Shown here: piece after piece, positions 40,722 through 50,386 of the stretch
How the letters are laid out: each line of letters opens with the position of its first letter
How positions within the stretch are numbered: the stretch's first letter is position 1
From: Hyphomicrobium sp.
GTDB lineage: Bacteria; Pseudomonadota; Alphaproteobacteria; Rhizobiales; Hyphomicrobiaceae
Assembly (NCBI GenBank): GCA_013141015.1
Contig: JABFRT010000007.1
Location: 10,992 to 74,991, forward strand
DNA: 64,000 bases
Direction: 5' to 3'
Program-made: the position numbers and the translations under genes
Notes under the pieces: model-generated
The model's database searches: none
What the model was told of the DNA's origin: nothing
The model's input: the letters and a program-made list of their open reading frames with translations, nothing else

Positions 40722-41128
40722 ATGTGAAACCCCCGTCCCTGTCTTGGTGGCAAAGTCTTGTCTGATGGCATCGTCGAGGCAGTTAAAAACGCGAGCCTGC
40801 TCGCTGATCTGCTTTAGACTTACCGCTGTCGTGAGCGTAGAAGACCGGAAAAGCCCCGCCTCTACAATCATTTCGGCGCGGTTTGTGCGGCACGGAAGCG
40901 ACGCAGTAACTGTTTCGCAACGTTGACAACTAAACAGCCGTTATCGGCATGAAATTGCACTGATATTGAGCACCAGCAGGGTCTCCAGACCGTGCACTTC
41001 GGCCGCACTTGCACAGCGATTAATCAAAGCCCGGCAAGGGCATGATCACGTTCCGGCTTGTCAGCGTATTCAAGGCATGCCTGAAACGTCGGCAAGGCGA
41101 CTCACCCGGGCGCCTGCGAGGATAAAAA

Positions 41129-41887
41129 ATGGCCGCCCCGACCACAGCACCGCCCCGCACCCTGCCTCAGCGCACCGTACTCATCACGGGCGCTGCGCGC
41201 CGCATTGGCCGGGCCATTGCGCTTGATATGGCGCGCGACGGTTGGGCGGTCGCGATTCACTATCGCCAATCGAAAGGCGAGGCTGAGGCGCTCCAACGGG
41301 AGATTGAACAGGACGGCGGAACGGCCGCAATTTTCGATGCCGGCCTGCAAGATTTTCCAGGGCTCGGCCAGCTCGTTGCGCGCTGCTCTGAGACGCTCGG
41401 CGCACCGCACTGCCTGATCAACAATGCGTCTGAATTTCTGCTCGATACGGTCCACAGCACGGATCAGGAAACGTGGGACACGCACCTCGATATCAATTTG
41501 AAAGCGCCTGTGTTTTTGGCGCAAGCGATGGCCCGGCATCTTCCCGCGGACGTGGACGGCAACATCATCAACATCATCGATCAGCGGGTCTGGAAACTGA
41601 CGCCGGATTTCTTCTCCTACACCATATCGAAAGCCGGGCTGTGGACCGCGACGCGCACGCTTGCTCAGGGGCTTGCACCCCGCATCCGCGTCAACGCCAT
41701 TGGCCCAGGGCCTGTATTGCGCAGCGTGCATCAGACAGACGCTGACTTCGCTGCCGAACAGCGCTCGACCCTGCTGCACACTGGCCCCTCGACTGGCGAA
41801 ATCGCCGCCGCCGTCCGGTTTATTTTGTCATCGCCATCGATGACCGGGCAAATGATAGCGCTCGACGGCGGCCAGCACCTGACCTGA
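41129..41887 (+). CDS. SDR oxidoreductase, pteridine reductase/FolM-like
   Basis: VLITGAARRIGRAIALDMARDGWAVAIHY, LINNASEF, YTISKAGLWTATRTLAQGLAPRIRVNAIGPGPVL. Confidence 0.88.
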   Translation: MAAPTTAPPRTLPQRTVLITGAARRIGRAIALDMARDGWAVAIHYRQSKGEAEALQREIEQDGGTAAIFDAGLQDFPGLGQLVARCSETLGAPHCLINNASEFLLDTVHSTDQETWDTHLDINLKAPVFLAQAMARHLPADVDGNIINIIDQRVWKLTPDFFSYTISKAGLWTATRTLAQGLAPRIRVNAIGPGPVLRSVHQTDADFAAEQRSTLLHTGPSTGEIAAAVRFILSSPSMTGQMIALDGGQHLT

Positions 41888-42102
41888 CCCACGCCCACCG
41901 CGCGGCGGGTTCAAAAAGCAAAAAATGTGCGCGATCAAAGCGATTTGCCGCAATGGTTCCGCGCCCTGTTCTTATTGCTGCCCCATTGAAAGCCGACCTT
42001 CAAAAGCGAACCCGGGGGTTCATAGCAACGATTTATTAACGTTAAGCGCCTAGAAACCACGTTGGTTTTGTTGGGTGCTTCTCACGAGGGGTGCCGCGTA
42101 AA

Positions 42103-43401
42103 ATGGGTGTTTCCATGATGTGCCGCGTTCGGGCGCAGTCTGCGTTCGTATTGGCGACCGCTGTGTCGGTTGTTGCGTTGACGGCTCCGGCTTTTGCCGC
42201 AGACCTTCCCCCAATCAAACAGACGGCGAAGAATTCCGTGCCCGCGTGTGTCACGCCCGGCCGGCTGATGTCATTCCTGGAAGCGCGCAACAAAAATCTC
42301 GACAACAAGTTCGCGACCATCGCCGCCGATTACGCGCGGGTGGGCGGCGAGTTGCAGATCCGCTGGGACACGGCGTTTTTCCAGATGTTGCTTGAGACCG
42401 GCAACCTGACTTTCACCGGTGACGTTTCGCCGGATCAGAACAATTTCGCAGGCCTTGGCGCAACCGGCAAAAAAGAACCGGGCGAAACATTCCCCGACGT
42501 CGCGACCGGCGTCAAAGCCCATCTCCAGCACCTGCTGATGTATTCGGGTGAAAAGCTCGACAACCCTGTCGCCGAGCGCACCCGCAAAGTGCAGGAGTGG
42601 GGCGTTCTCACCGCTTGGCAGAAGACCATCGATGGGCCGATGACCTACGTCCACCTCGCAAAGAAGTGGGCGCCGGGCTCAAAGTCCTATGCGCGCGATA
42701 TTGAAAACGTCGCCGAAGCGTTCATGGATGGCCCATGCAAGAGCGCCGATCCGAAACCTGAAATGATGGCGCTCGTGAAACCCGATGCCGCGCTGGCAAA
42801 GCCGGCGGCTGAGGCGAAAATCGCCAGCGCTGAAAAGCCCGCCGCCTTTGACACGGCCTACACACCGCCAAAGGTGTCTGGCGCAGAACTCGCCAAGAAG
42901 GCCGCAGACGAAGCCCGCGCCAATGGATCTTACGTCCGCTCAAGCCTTGGCGCCGGCATGTTGGCCGCAATGTCGCCCCCTGAAGCGACAGCACCCGCTG
43001 CTCCTGCAGCCCAGCCCTCTGTCAAAATTCTCAACGCGCCAAAGGTTGAACCGCTGGCTGAGGCGCCTGCTGCAAGCGAACCACAAGCCAAAGTTCAAAC
43101 GGCAGCCCTCGGCGCCGGAACCAAATCGGTGACGATCGAAGCGCCATCAGCGACTGCTGCCGCGAACACCTCGAAATGCAAAGTGTGGACGGCGAGCTAT
43201 GGCGGCAACCGCGCCGTGATCATCAAAGCCAGCGCCGACGCTCAGGACAACTACACCGTTCTTGACGTCAATGAAGGCACCGAACAGCGCGAAGCCGACG
43301 CCTACATTTCAGCCTATGCCAAGGGCGGCCTGAAAGTCGGCGAGTTCAACACGCCAACCCAAGCGCTCGACAAAGCCTTTGAGCTTTGCCCGGAAGGTTG
43401 A
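42103..43401 (+). CDS. exported glucosaminidase-like (Bax/FlgJ-type) protein, paralog 1
   Basis: Signal peptide; RWDTAFFQMLLETGNLTFTGDV..DQNNFAGLGATGKKEPGETFPDVATGVKAHLQHL; Ala/Pro-rich linker; C-terminal KVWTASYGG... Confidence 0.82.
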   Translation: MGVSMMCRVRAQSAFVLATAVSVVALTAPAFAADLPPIKQTAKNSVPACVTPGRLMSFLEARNKNLDNKFATIAADYARVGGELQIRWDTAFFQMLLETGNLTFTGDVSPDQNNFAGLGATGKKEPGETFPDVATGVKAHLQHLLMYSGEKLDNPVAERTRKVQEWGVLTAWQKTIDGPMTYVHLAKKWAPGSKSYARDIENVAEAFMDGPCKSADPKPEMMALVKPDAALAKPAAEAKIASAEKPAAFDTAYTPPKVSGAELAKKAADEARANGSYVRSSLGAGMLAAMSPPEATAPAAPAAQPSVKILNAPKVEPLAEAPAASEPQAKVQTAALGAGTKSVTIEAPSATAAANTSKCKVWTASYGGNRAVIIKASADAQDNYTVLDVNEGTEQREADAYISAYAKGGLKVGEFNTPTQALDKAFELCPEG

Positions 43402-43456
43402 GCGCAGGCTGAGTGCAGGTTGAGCGGTTGAGCACTGGCTGAGAGGGGAAGCGCCG

Positions 43457-44863
43457 ATGAGCGTCTCCAGTTATACGACCATAGCCGCCAGCGAGCGTCT
43501 CGCTCAGAGGTCGGGCGTTCCGGCAGCCGCAGGCCTTGCGGCCATGCTCTTGGCATCGGCCGCGTCCAATGCCGCGCCCGCCATTCGCACAAGTTCTGCC
43601 AACCCGGTTCCGGCGTGCGCGACGCCCGAACGGCTGACCGCATTTCTCACCTCTCGCAACCCGCAACTCAACCCGCGCTACCGCGACATCGCCCGCTGGT
43701 ACAAGCATTACGGCGAAGCCTGGAATGTGCGTTGGGACTACGCATTCTACCAAATGATCCTTGAGACGAATGCACTCAAATACCGGCGTGGCGACGGCAG
43801 CCGCGGCGACGTGCACGAAAAGCAAAACAACTTTGCCGGCATCGGCGCGACAGGCCGGGGCGCACCCGGCGACCGTTTCCCGGATATCAAAACCGGCGTA
43901 CATGCTCAGATCCAGCACCTGGTTGCGTACTCCGGCGAAATGCTGAGCCAGCCGATCGCACCGCGGACGCAGCTGGTGCAGGATAGCATCGTCGAACAAT
44001 CGCGCCGGTTGCGCCGCGCCGTCACATTCGGCGATCTGGCGCGCCGTTGGGCCGTGGACCGCGCCTATGCCAAATCCATCGATGGTGTCGCGGAGCAGTT
44101 CCGCGACGGCTATTGCTCCGGCGTTGCGGCCAACGCGCCGCCGGTTCGCCAAGCCCCCGTGCCGCAGCCGGCGGCGCGGCGAAATCTGAGTGCGTTTGCG
44201 CCGCCGTCCGGTCTCGGCGGGCCAAAGCCTCTCAAGCTTGCCGGCCCCGACACGCTGCCGTGGACCGGAGACGCCGGACAACAACCGCCACCAACACCTT
44301 CCCGCCAGACCGCGCCACAGGCGCCAGCCACCACGAACAAGCCGCACAGCGTGCCGCCGGTGCGCACGATCTGGTCTCGCGACGGTAACGTCACGCCAGC
44401 TGCTGCCGATGCCCCGCGCGCCGCGGCACCCGCGGAGCAGTCGGCGCAGGCTGACGCGCCCGTGGACACGGCGGGCACACCAGACCTTCCGCATTTCAAG
44501 ATCGGGCCGCTGATGCCGGCCCCTTCGCGTCTCGGCGGACCGGTTGACGTGTTGCCGGTTGCAGCCCCCGCACCGGTAGCGCGTTTCAAACAGGTGATCA
44601 CAGAGCCAAGTCTCGAATCCGCACCGTCACCAAATGGCGCATGCCGTGTGCTGGCTGCAAGTTACGGCGGCCGCAAAACGCTGCTGGTGCGCGCCAGCGT
44701 CGATGGCGAGACACGCTATACGGCGCTGACCGTGCTCGATGGTTTTGAAAAATCTATGTTCGACACCTATACCAAAGCGTCTGCACCCGGCGCCGAGATT
44801 GTCGGCGAATATGAAACCAAAGATCAGGCCTTGGCCGACGCGCGCACCAACTGCCCGGGATAG
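43457..44863 (+). CDS. exported glucosaminidase-like protein, paralog 2
   Basis: VRWDYAFYQMILETNAL...KQNNFAGIGATGRGAPGDRFPDIKTGVHAQIQHL; Pro-rich linker; C-terminal RVLAASYGG...NCPG. Confidence 0.82.
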   Translation: MSVSSYTTIAASERLAQRSGVPAAAGLAAMLLASAASNAAPAIRTSSANPVPACATPERLTAFLTSRNPQLNPRYRDIARWYKHYGEAWNVRWDYAFYQMILETNALKYRRGDGSRGDVHEKQNNFAGIGATGRGAPGDRFPDIKTGVHAQIQHLVAYSGEMLSQPIAPRTQLVQDSIVEQSRRLRRAVTFGDLARRWAVDRAYAKSIDGVAEQFRDGYCSGVAANAPPVRQAPVPQPAARRNLSAFAPPSGLGGPKPLKLAGPDTLPWTGDAGQQPPPTPSRQTAPQAPATTNKPHSVPPVRTIWSRDGNVTPAAADAPRAAAPAEQSAQADAPVDTAGTPDLPHFKIGPLMPAPSRLGGPVDVLPVAAPAPVARFKQVITEPSLESAPSPNGACRVLAASYGGRKTLLVRASVDGETRYTALTVLDGFEKSMFDTYTKASAPGAEIVGEYETKDQALADARTNCPG

Positions 44864-44878
44864 GGCGCGCTGGAGATT

Positions 44879-45112
44879 TTACTCACCCGCCTCACGGATC
44901 ACATCGCCATCTGGCCGGTATTCCAAAATATCGCCCGGCTGGCATTGCAGCGTTTCGCAAATCTTCTCCAGCGTATCAAAGCGCACGCCTTTCACTTTGC
45001 CGGACTTCAACAGCGAAACATTTTGCTCCGTGATGCCGATGCGTTCGGCAAGATCCTTCGAGCGCATCTTGCGCTTGGCCAGCATCACATCGAGATTGAC
45101 GACAATGGTCAT
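44879..45112 (-). CDS. XRE/HTH transcriptional regulator (YozG-like)
   Basis: MTIVVNLDVMLAKRKMRSKDLAERIGITEQNVSLLKSGKVKGVRFDTLEKICETLQCQPGDILEYRPD. Confidence 0.92.
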   Translation of the reverse strand: MTIVVNLDVMLAKRKMRSKDLAERIGITEQNVSLLKSGKVKGVRFDTLEKICETLQCQPGDILEYRPDGDVIREAGE

Positions 45113-45135
45113 GGCCACCCTCAAATAGAATTGGC

Positions 45136-45747
45136 TCAAACTATCTGCCGGTGATCGTCGGCGATCCGCGCCGCTTCCGCCATCGCGTGGCCAATCGCCA
45201 GGATCAGCCCGCCAAAAATCGCGATCATGTAGTCGTCGATGCTCAGTTGAATGGCCAGGATTCGCTGGCCTTCCGGATTGGACGCGGTGAGAACAAGTCC
45301 AAGCAGCGTATTGGCAAGCGGCCGCAGCAGCGCCAATGCCAGCATGGCGAAACCAATGCGCCGCAAACGGACCGGCGCGCTGGCGTTGAGAATGCGGCCC
45401 AAGCGATAGCCGTCAAACAACTCATAAGCCTGGTGCAACGCGTAAAACAAAACCGATAGCGGCAGCATCGATACTGCAAAGCCGAGTGCGCGGGTCACGC
45501 CGTCCATCGATACGCTCGCACCGCCAAGGCCGAGATGCGGCACAACATATGCGGTCACATAATCTGGGAAAAGCCAAACCCAGGCGAGCGCGATTTCAGC
45601 AAGCGCACCGCCAATGGCGACCGCACAGCACATGCCCGCGCCAAGGCGGCGCAATGCGTGCGCGTGTTCGCCGTCCACCGTCGCAGTGGTTCCAAGCGTG
45701 GCCGGAATTGTCATCGCTGTAACTCCTGAAATTTTGTCACGCATCAC
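45136..45747 (-). CDS. DUF2975-type membrane protein, copy 2
   Basis: Four hydrophobic segments, LRRIGFAMLALALLRPL, C-terminal MAEAARIADDHRQIV; precedes XRE gene. Confidence 0.75.
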   Translation of the reverse strand: MMRDKISGVTAMTIPATLGTTATVDGEHAHALRRLGAGMCCAVAIGGALAEIALAWVWLFPDYVTAYVVPHLGLGGASVSMDGVTRALGFAVSMLPLSVLFYALHQAYELFDGYRLGRILNASAPVRLRRIGFAMLALALLRPLANTLLGLVLTASNPEGQRILAIQLSIDDYMIAIFGGLILAIGHAMAEAARIADDHRQIV

Positions 45748-46331
45748 ACGATCTGCCGGTGGTCTTCGGCAATCTCAACGCCCGATTTGAAAATCACGGC
45801 CAGCGCCACCAGCGCCAAAGCCATCAACAGATGCAGCAAATCGTTGGGTTCGATCCACACGCCGGACGGAGGCCACACACCGGACGTAGGCTTGGCGCCT
45901 GCGAGATGCAGCGAAAAGATCGCTTGGATCAACGGCCGCGCGAGGATGTCGGCGCCGACCGCAACGACGCCTGCAAAACCAAGCAGCCGCATTTCGCGAA
46001 CCGCGACGGCGCTGAAAATCTTGCCGCGGAGATAGCAGCCAAACAACCGCCAGACGAACACCACGATCACAGCGGCGATGGCCCAGTCGATCAGAACGAC
46101 AGCGAACGCGACCCAATAGTGCTCGACCGGCAGCGCCGACAGATCCTGCTTTAGATAGTGGCCCCAGCCGCGCTTGATCGCTTCGAAATCGCTCCAACGG
46201 GTCCACACCTGCACCAGCCCCCAGCCGATCCAGGCAACCGCAATCCATCGGATGGCGTGGCTGAGCATCGCGACGTGTGGAGGCAGCGGGCTCTTGCTTC
46301 CAAGCGGGTCGTCGAGGACGGCGGCGGTCAT
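45744..46331 (-). CDS. DUF2975-type membrane protein, copy 1
   Basis: FGCYLRGKIFSAVAVREMRLLGFAGV, C-terminal VIFKSGVEIAEDHRQIV; 4-nt overlap with copy 2. Confidence 0.75.
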   Translation of the reverse strand: MTAAVLDDPLGSKSPLPPHVAMLSHAIRWIAVAWIGWGLVQVWTRWSDFEAIKRGWGHYLKQDLSALPVEHYWVAFAVVLIDWAIAAVIVVFVWRLFGCYLRGKIFSAVAVREMRLLGFAGVVAVGADILARPLIQAIFSLHLAGAKPTSGVWPPSGVWIEPNDLLHLLMALALVALAVIFKSGVEIAEDHRQIV

Positions 46332-46389
46332 GAGGCTCTCCTATTGACGCGATGTTTAATTACTGTATTGCGATAATTTATACCTGTCA

Positions 46390-46983
46390 ATGGAGATTCC
46401 AATGCGTCTTGCCCGCACCCTCACCGCCGCCGCACTTCTGGCCCTCTTTGCCGGGTGCGCGCATGTTCCCGTCAGCACGATCTACAAACTTTGGTCGTTC
46501 GATGTGTTGCGGGCGGACCCGGCGGTGATCCGCGCGGCGGTGCGGTATCCAGCGAGCCTGATGCCGCGCGCAGGTGGTGCCAAGCTGACCGTAACTTTGA
46601 CGGGCGGTGCGCTTTTGAAGCCCGATGTGCGCGAATTCATTCTCGAGGATGCGACCTCGCCCGCCGATGTTGGCGAACTTGAACCCTACAAACGCAACGG
46701 CTATCCGGTGCGCGCGTTCCGCCTGCCGGATCGCGATGTGATTGCGGTGCGCGCGCTGCTGCAGGAATTGCGTGCAGCCAAAAGCACTGGCGAAACCCGC
46801 TCTGGTGCCATCGCCGTCGCAATTGACGCCTGCCACAACGGCGGGCTGCCAAAACTCGCGATCCTCACCAGTACCTATTTGAAACTTGATGCAGCAAGCG
46901 GCTACATGACCGTTCTCGAAGACATCGATTTGCGCCGCGAATTCGGCGCCGCCGAAATATCGAAGCATGTGCCGGCATGTTGA
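46390..46983 (+). CDS. putative lipoprotein, uncharacterised
   Basis: Lipobox LLALFAGC; coherent ORF. Confidence 0.7.
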   Translation: MEIPMRLARTLTAAALLALFAGCAHVPVSTIYKLWSFDVLRADPAVIRAAVRYPASLMPRAGGAKLTVTLTGGALLKPDVREFILEDATSPADVGELEPYKRNGYPVRAFRLPDRDVIAVRALLQELRAAKSTGETRSGAIAVAIDACHNGGLPKLAILTSTYLKLDAASGYMTVLEDIDLRREFGAAEISKHVPAC

Positions 46984-47033
46984 GTCATGTCCTGTGCAGA
47001 CGCCCTGCCGGGAGGTGCCAACGCGAATGCGGT

Positions 47034-48032
47034 TTACTGTCCGCCGCTTGGGCCCAGATATTTCAAAGCGGCGGTGGACGCGGCACCACCCACGACGCAC
47101 GGGATGCCGAATTGCACTTGCCCAAGCGCGCCAGCCGCAACGCACCCCAGTGCCAACACGGTTTGCCCAGCCTGGCCCCACCAGTTGTAGGTCCGGACTT
47201 TCTCCGGCCCCTTGGCGCGCAACTCTTCAATCGATGCCATCGCCTGTTTGCGGATCTTGGCGAGTTCCAACGTTTCAGCAGCCTCGATGACTTCAATGAG
47301 CGGCACGCGCACGGCGTTTTTTTCGTCCGGCGCAATCGTCTTCAACATGAGCAACAGATCGCTGTCACGCGACGCATTCTGCGCCAGCGTCCATTTGGCC
47401 ATTGCGCCGATGGTCAACTTTTCGATCTCGTTCTTATCAAGCGACCAGGCGAGTGCGCCAACAATGCGCCGCACAGGCGCCTCCGATCCGGTTGCGAAAT
47501 AATAGCCCCAGTTGATGTCAATAGCGGTCGAGTCGTCCCCCATCGGCAAATCGGCAAGCACCGGTTTGTTGGCGAACAGAAATTTATCGATCAGAACTTT
47601 GCGCGCCGGCATGCGCTCGACAAACGATGTAAGCAGGGCTTTCCAATCTGAGAGCCCCGAATAGGCGATGGCTTTGATTAGCAGCACTTGATCTTCTGGT
47701 GGCAATGGGAAGCACGCGGCAATCAATTTTTCTGCGTCGTCCGGATTTGACCCAAGCACACCGGCGGCGAACCCGATGTAGACGCCGGCCTGATCCATAT
47801 CTTTGGTGACGCCAAATGTTTGCATGGCTTTGATGGCGGCGGGAAAGCGCTTTGGCTCAGGGTTGAGCCGGTAGCCGTTAATCCATTGGAGCAGGCTTTC
47901 GCTTTTGACAAACCGGGTTGGCACCGCATCTTTGATGGGCTTTGCCGACGCGGTGGGCAAAGCCGCAGACATCACCGCAATGATCGCGCTCATCCAAACC
48001 CCACGCATCACGGCCCCCTTACGCAAACTCAA
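47034..48032 (-). CDS. uncharacterised exported protein
   Basis: Signal sequence, mostly helical mature domain, no family recognised. Confidence 0.6.
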   Translation of the reverse strand: MSLRKGAVMRGVWMSAIIAVMSAALPTASAKPIKDAVPTRFVKSESLLQWINGYRLNPEPKRFPAAIKAMQTFGVTKDMDQAGVYIGFAAGVLGSNPDDAEKLIAACFPLPPEDQVLLIKAIAYSGLSDWKALLTSFVERMPARKVLIDKFLFANKPVLADLPMGDDSTAIDINWGYYFATGSEAPVRRIVGALAWSLDKNEIEKLTIGAMAKWTLAQNASRDSDLLLMLKTIAPDEKNAVRVPLIEVIEAAETLELAKIRKQAMASIEELRAKGPEKVRTYNWWGQAGQTVLALGCVAAGALGQVQFGIPCVVGGAASTAALKYLGPSGGQ

Positions 48033-48139
48033 AATTTATTGGATCAAGGCGGCAAAACGCGCCCCCCGAATGGCCATTTTGTGACCGCGCGCGCGCGAGT
48101 ATGGCTTGACCCGGCGCGCGGTCCGCCAATATTGGCGCC

Positions 48140-50248
48140 ATGAGCATTGAAGATCCCAACGGCGATGCGCCACCCGCGCCCGTCCCAGCACCCGATGCGC
48201 CGGCAGCAGCGGCGATTGCGGGCGTCGACGTGATCGCCGGATATCTCAAACACTTGCCATCATCGCCGGGCGTCTATCGCATGCTTGATAGCGCAGGCGA
48301 CGTGATTTACGTCGGCAAGGCCCGCTCGCTCAAAGCGCGGGTCTCGAATTATGCGCGCATTGGCGGCCACACCAACCACATCGTGCGGATGATCACTTCA
48401 ACCGCAGCCATGGAATTCGTGACCGTCCGCACGGAAGCCGAAGCGCTGCTGCTCGAAGCCAACCTGATCAAGCGCTTCCGCCCGCGTTACAACGTGCTGA
48501 TGCGCGACGACAAGTCGTTTCCGTATATTCTGATTGCGCGCGATCAGCCGGCACCGCAAGTGATGAAGCATCGCGGTGCGCGTGGGCGCAAGGGCGATTA
48601 CTTTGGGCCATTCGCGTCGGCGGGCGCGGTCAACCGCACGATTACCATGCTGCAGCGCGCGTTCTTGCTGCGCACATGCACGGACAGCGTCTATGAGTCC
48701 CGCACGCGCCCGTGCCTGTTGCATCAGATCAAACGCTGCTCAGCGCCCTGCACCGGCGAAATTGCGCTCGACGACTATGCCAAGACAGTTGACGAGGCGG
48801 TGCGGTTTCTGCGCGGCGAAAGCCAGAGCGTGCGCGAGATGTATCAACAGTTGATGACGGACGCAGCCGAGAAACTCGAATTCGAGGAAGCCGCCAAGTT
48901 CCGCAATCGGCTTTGGGCGCTGGCGCATGTCACCGCCGATCAAGCGATCAATCCGGAAGGCGTCGAAGAAGCCGACGTGTTCGCTGCTTATCAGGACGGC
49001 GGGCAAACGTGCATTCAGGTATTCTTTTTCCGCACCGGCCAGAATTGGGGCAACCGTGCCTATTATCCGAAAGCCGACCGCGCGCTGCCGGTTGAAGAGG
49101 TGCTCGATAGCTTCATCGCGCAATTCTATGACGACAAACCCGTGCCGCGCTTGATCCTGTTATCGCACGATGTGCCAAGCCTCGGCGTGCTGGCCGAAGC
49201 CTTGTCGATCAACGCCGAACGAAAGGTCGATATCCGCGTGCCGTCGCGCGGCACCAAATCGGGATTGGTTGAACATGCGTTGACCAACGCCCGTGAAGCC
49301 CTTGGCCGCAAGCTCGCTGAGAGTTCATCGCAGTCGCGCCTGCTCGAAGGCGTTGCTGAACGGTTCGGATTATCAAAAGTTCCGCGCCGCATCGAAGTGT
49401 TCGACAACAGTCATATCTCAGGCACCAACGCCGTTGGCGCGATGATCGTTGCGGGGCCTGAAGGTTTCGTCAAAGGTCAGTACCGCAAGTTCAACATCAA
49501 AGACCCTGACACCGAACCCGGCGACGATTACGCGATGATGCGCGAAGTGCTGACGCGGCGGTTCAAGAAGATTGAACCGGTTGTCATTCCGGACGCGGAA
49601 CGGCCCGCGCCTTTGAGGGATGCCGCCGGACCGCTTTCCGGTTCCGCGAGCCGGGAGCAAGGCTTGGAAGCGCTAAAAGAAGAATCCGCAGGGCACGGGT
49701 CCCGGCTCCCGCAAGAGGGCTCGTCCGGGATGACAATGAGCTGTGAAGACGATGGTGACGACGACGCGCAGCAACTCGCAGAGGAATTCCCGTCGCGCCC
49801 CGATATCGTGTTCGTTGACGGCGGGCTGGGCCAGCTGAGCGTTGCGCGCGAGGTCATGGCGGCGCTCGGCATCACTGACATTCAATTGATCGGTGTCGCC
49901 AAAGGGCCGGATCGTGATGCTGGCCGCGAGCATTTCCATATGCCCGGCCGCGACCGCCCGATTATGCTCGAAGCCAAAGACCCGGTGTTGTATTTCGTAC
50001 AGCGGCTGCGCGATGAAGCGCATCGCTTCGCAATCGGCACCCACCGGGCAAAACGCTCAAAAGCGCTCGGCGTCAATCGACTCGATGAGGTCGATGGCAT
50101 TGGCCCGACGCGTAAACGCGCACTGCTGACGCACTTCGGCTCGGCGAAGGCCGTGTCACGCGCGGGCATCGAGGATTTGAAGGCGGTTGCTGGAATTTCA
50201 GCTGAAATGGCGCAGAAAATCTACGATTTCTTCCACGACAGACCTTAG
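48140..50248 (+). CDS. uvrC: excinuclease ABC subunit C
   Basis: [86 protein letters not shown]-terminal HhH. Confidence 0.97.
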   Translation: MSIEDPNGDAPPAPVPAPDAPAAAAIAGVDVIAGYLKHLPSSPGVYRMLDSAGDVIYVGKARSLKARVSNYARIGGHTNHIVRMITSTAAMEFVTVRTEAEALLLEANLIKRFRPRYNVLMRDDKSFPYILIARDQPAPQVMKHRGARGRKGDYFGPFASAGAVNRTITMLQRAFLLRTCTDSVYESRTRPCLLHQIKRCSAPCTGEIALDDYAKTVDEAVRFLRGESQSVREMYQQLMTDAAEKLEFEEAAKFRNRLWALAHVTADQAINPEGVEEADVFAAYQDGGQTCIQVFFFRTGQNWGNRAYYPKADRALPVEEVLDSFIAQFYDDKPVPRLILLSHDVPSLGVLAEALSINAERKVDIRVPSRGTKSGLVEHALTNAREALGRKLAESSSQSRLLEGVAERFGLSKVPRRIEVFDNSHISGTNAVGAMIVAGPEGFVKGQYRKFNIKDPDTEPGDDYAMMREVLTRRFKKIEPVVIPDAERPAPLRDAAGPLSGSASREQGLEALKEESAGHGSRLPQEGSSGMTMSCEDDGDDDAQQLAEEFPSRPDIVFVDGGLGQLSVAREVMAALGITDIQLIGVAKGPDRDAGREHFHMPGRDRPIMLEAKDPVLYFVQRLRDEAHRFAIGTHRAKRSKALGVNRLDEVDGIGPTRKRALLTHFGSAKAVSRAGIEDLKAVAGISAEMAQKIYDFFHDRP
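49580..49737. repeat. in-frame palindromic repeat element inside uvrC
   Basis: Ends GTTGTCATTCCGGACG / CGTCCGGGATGACAAT are inverted repeats (14/16); internal inverted GAGCCGGGA repeats; encodes nonconserved low-complexity linker. Confidence 0.75.
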
Positions 50249-50386
50249 TGCAGACCGCGTTTGCAGAAGCGGCGACATGACGGCTGGCGCGTTCGAACCG
50301 TTCCGCCCTATTTTCGCGCCAGTTTGAGCCGAAGCGGCACTCATCCAATCGCACCGCATCACACCCAAAGGCAGACATTCCACGCC

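Noticed and set aside
43346-44494. 382-aa minus-strand ORF
   Set aside because: Antisense to glucosaminidase-like paralog 2; Arg/Cys-rich shadow frame
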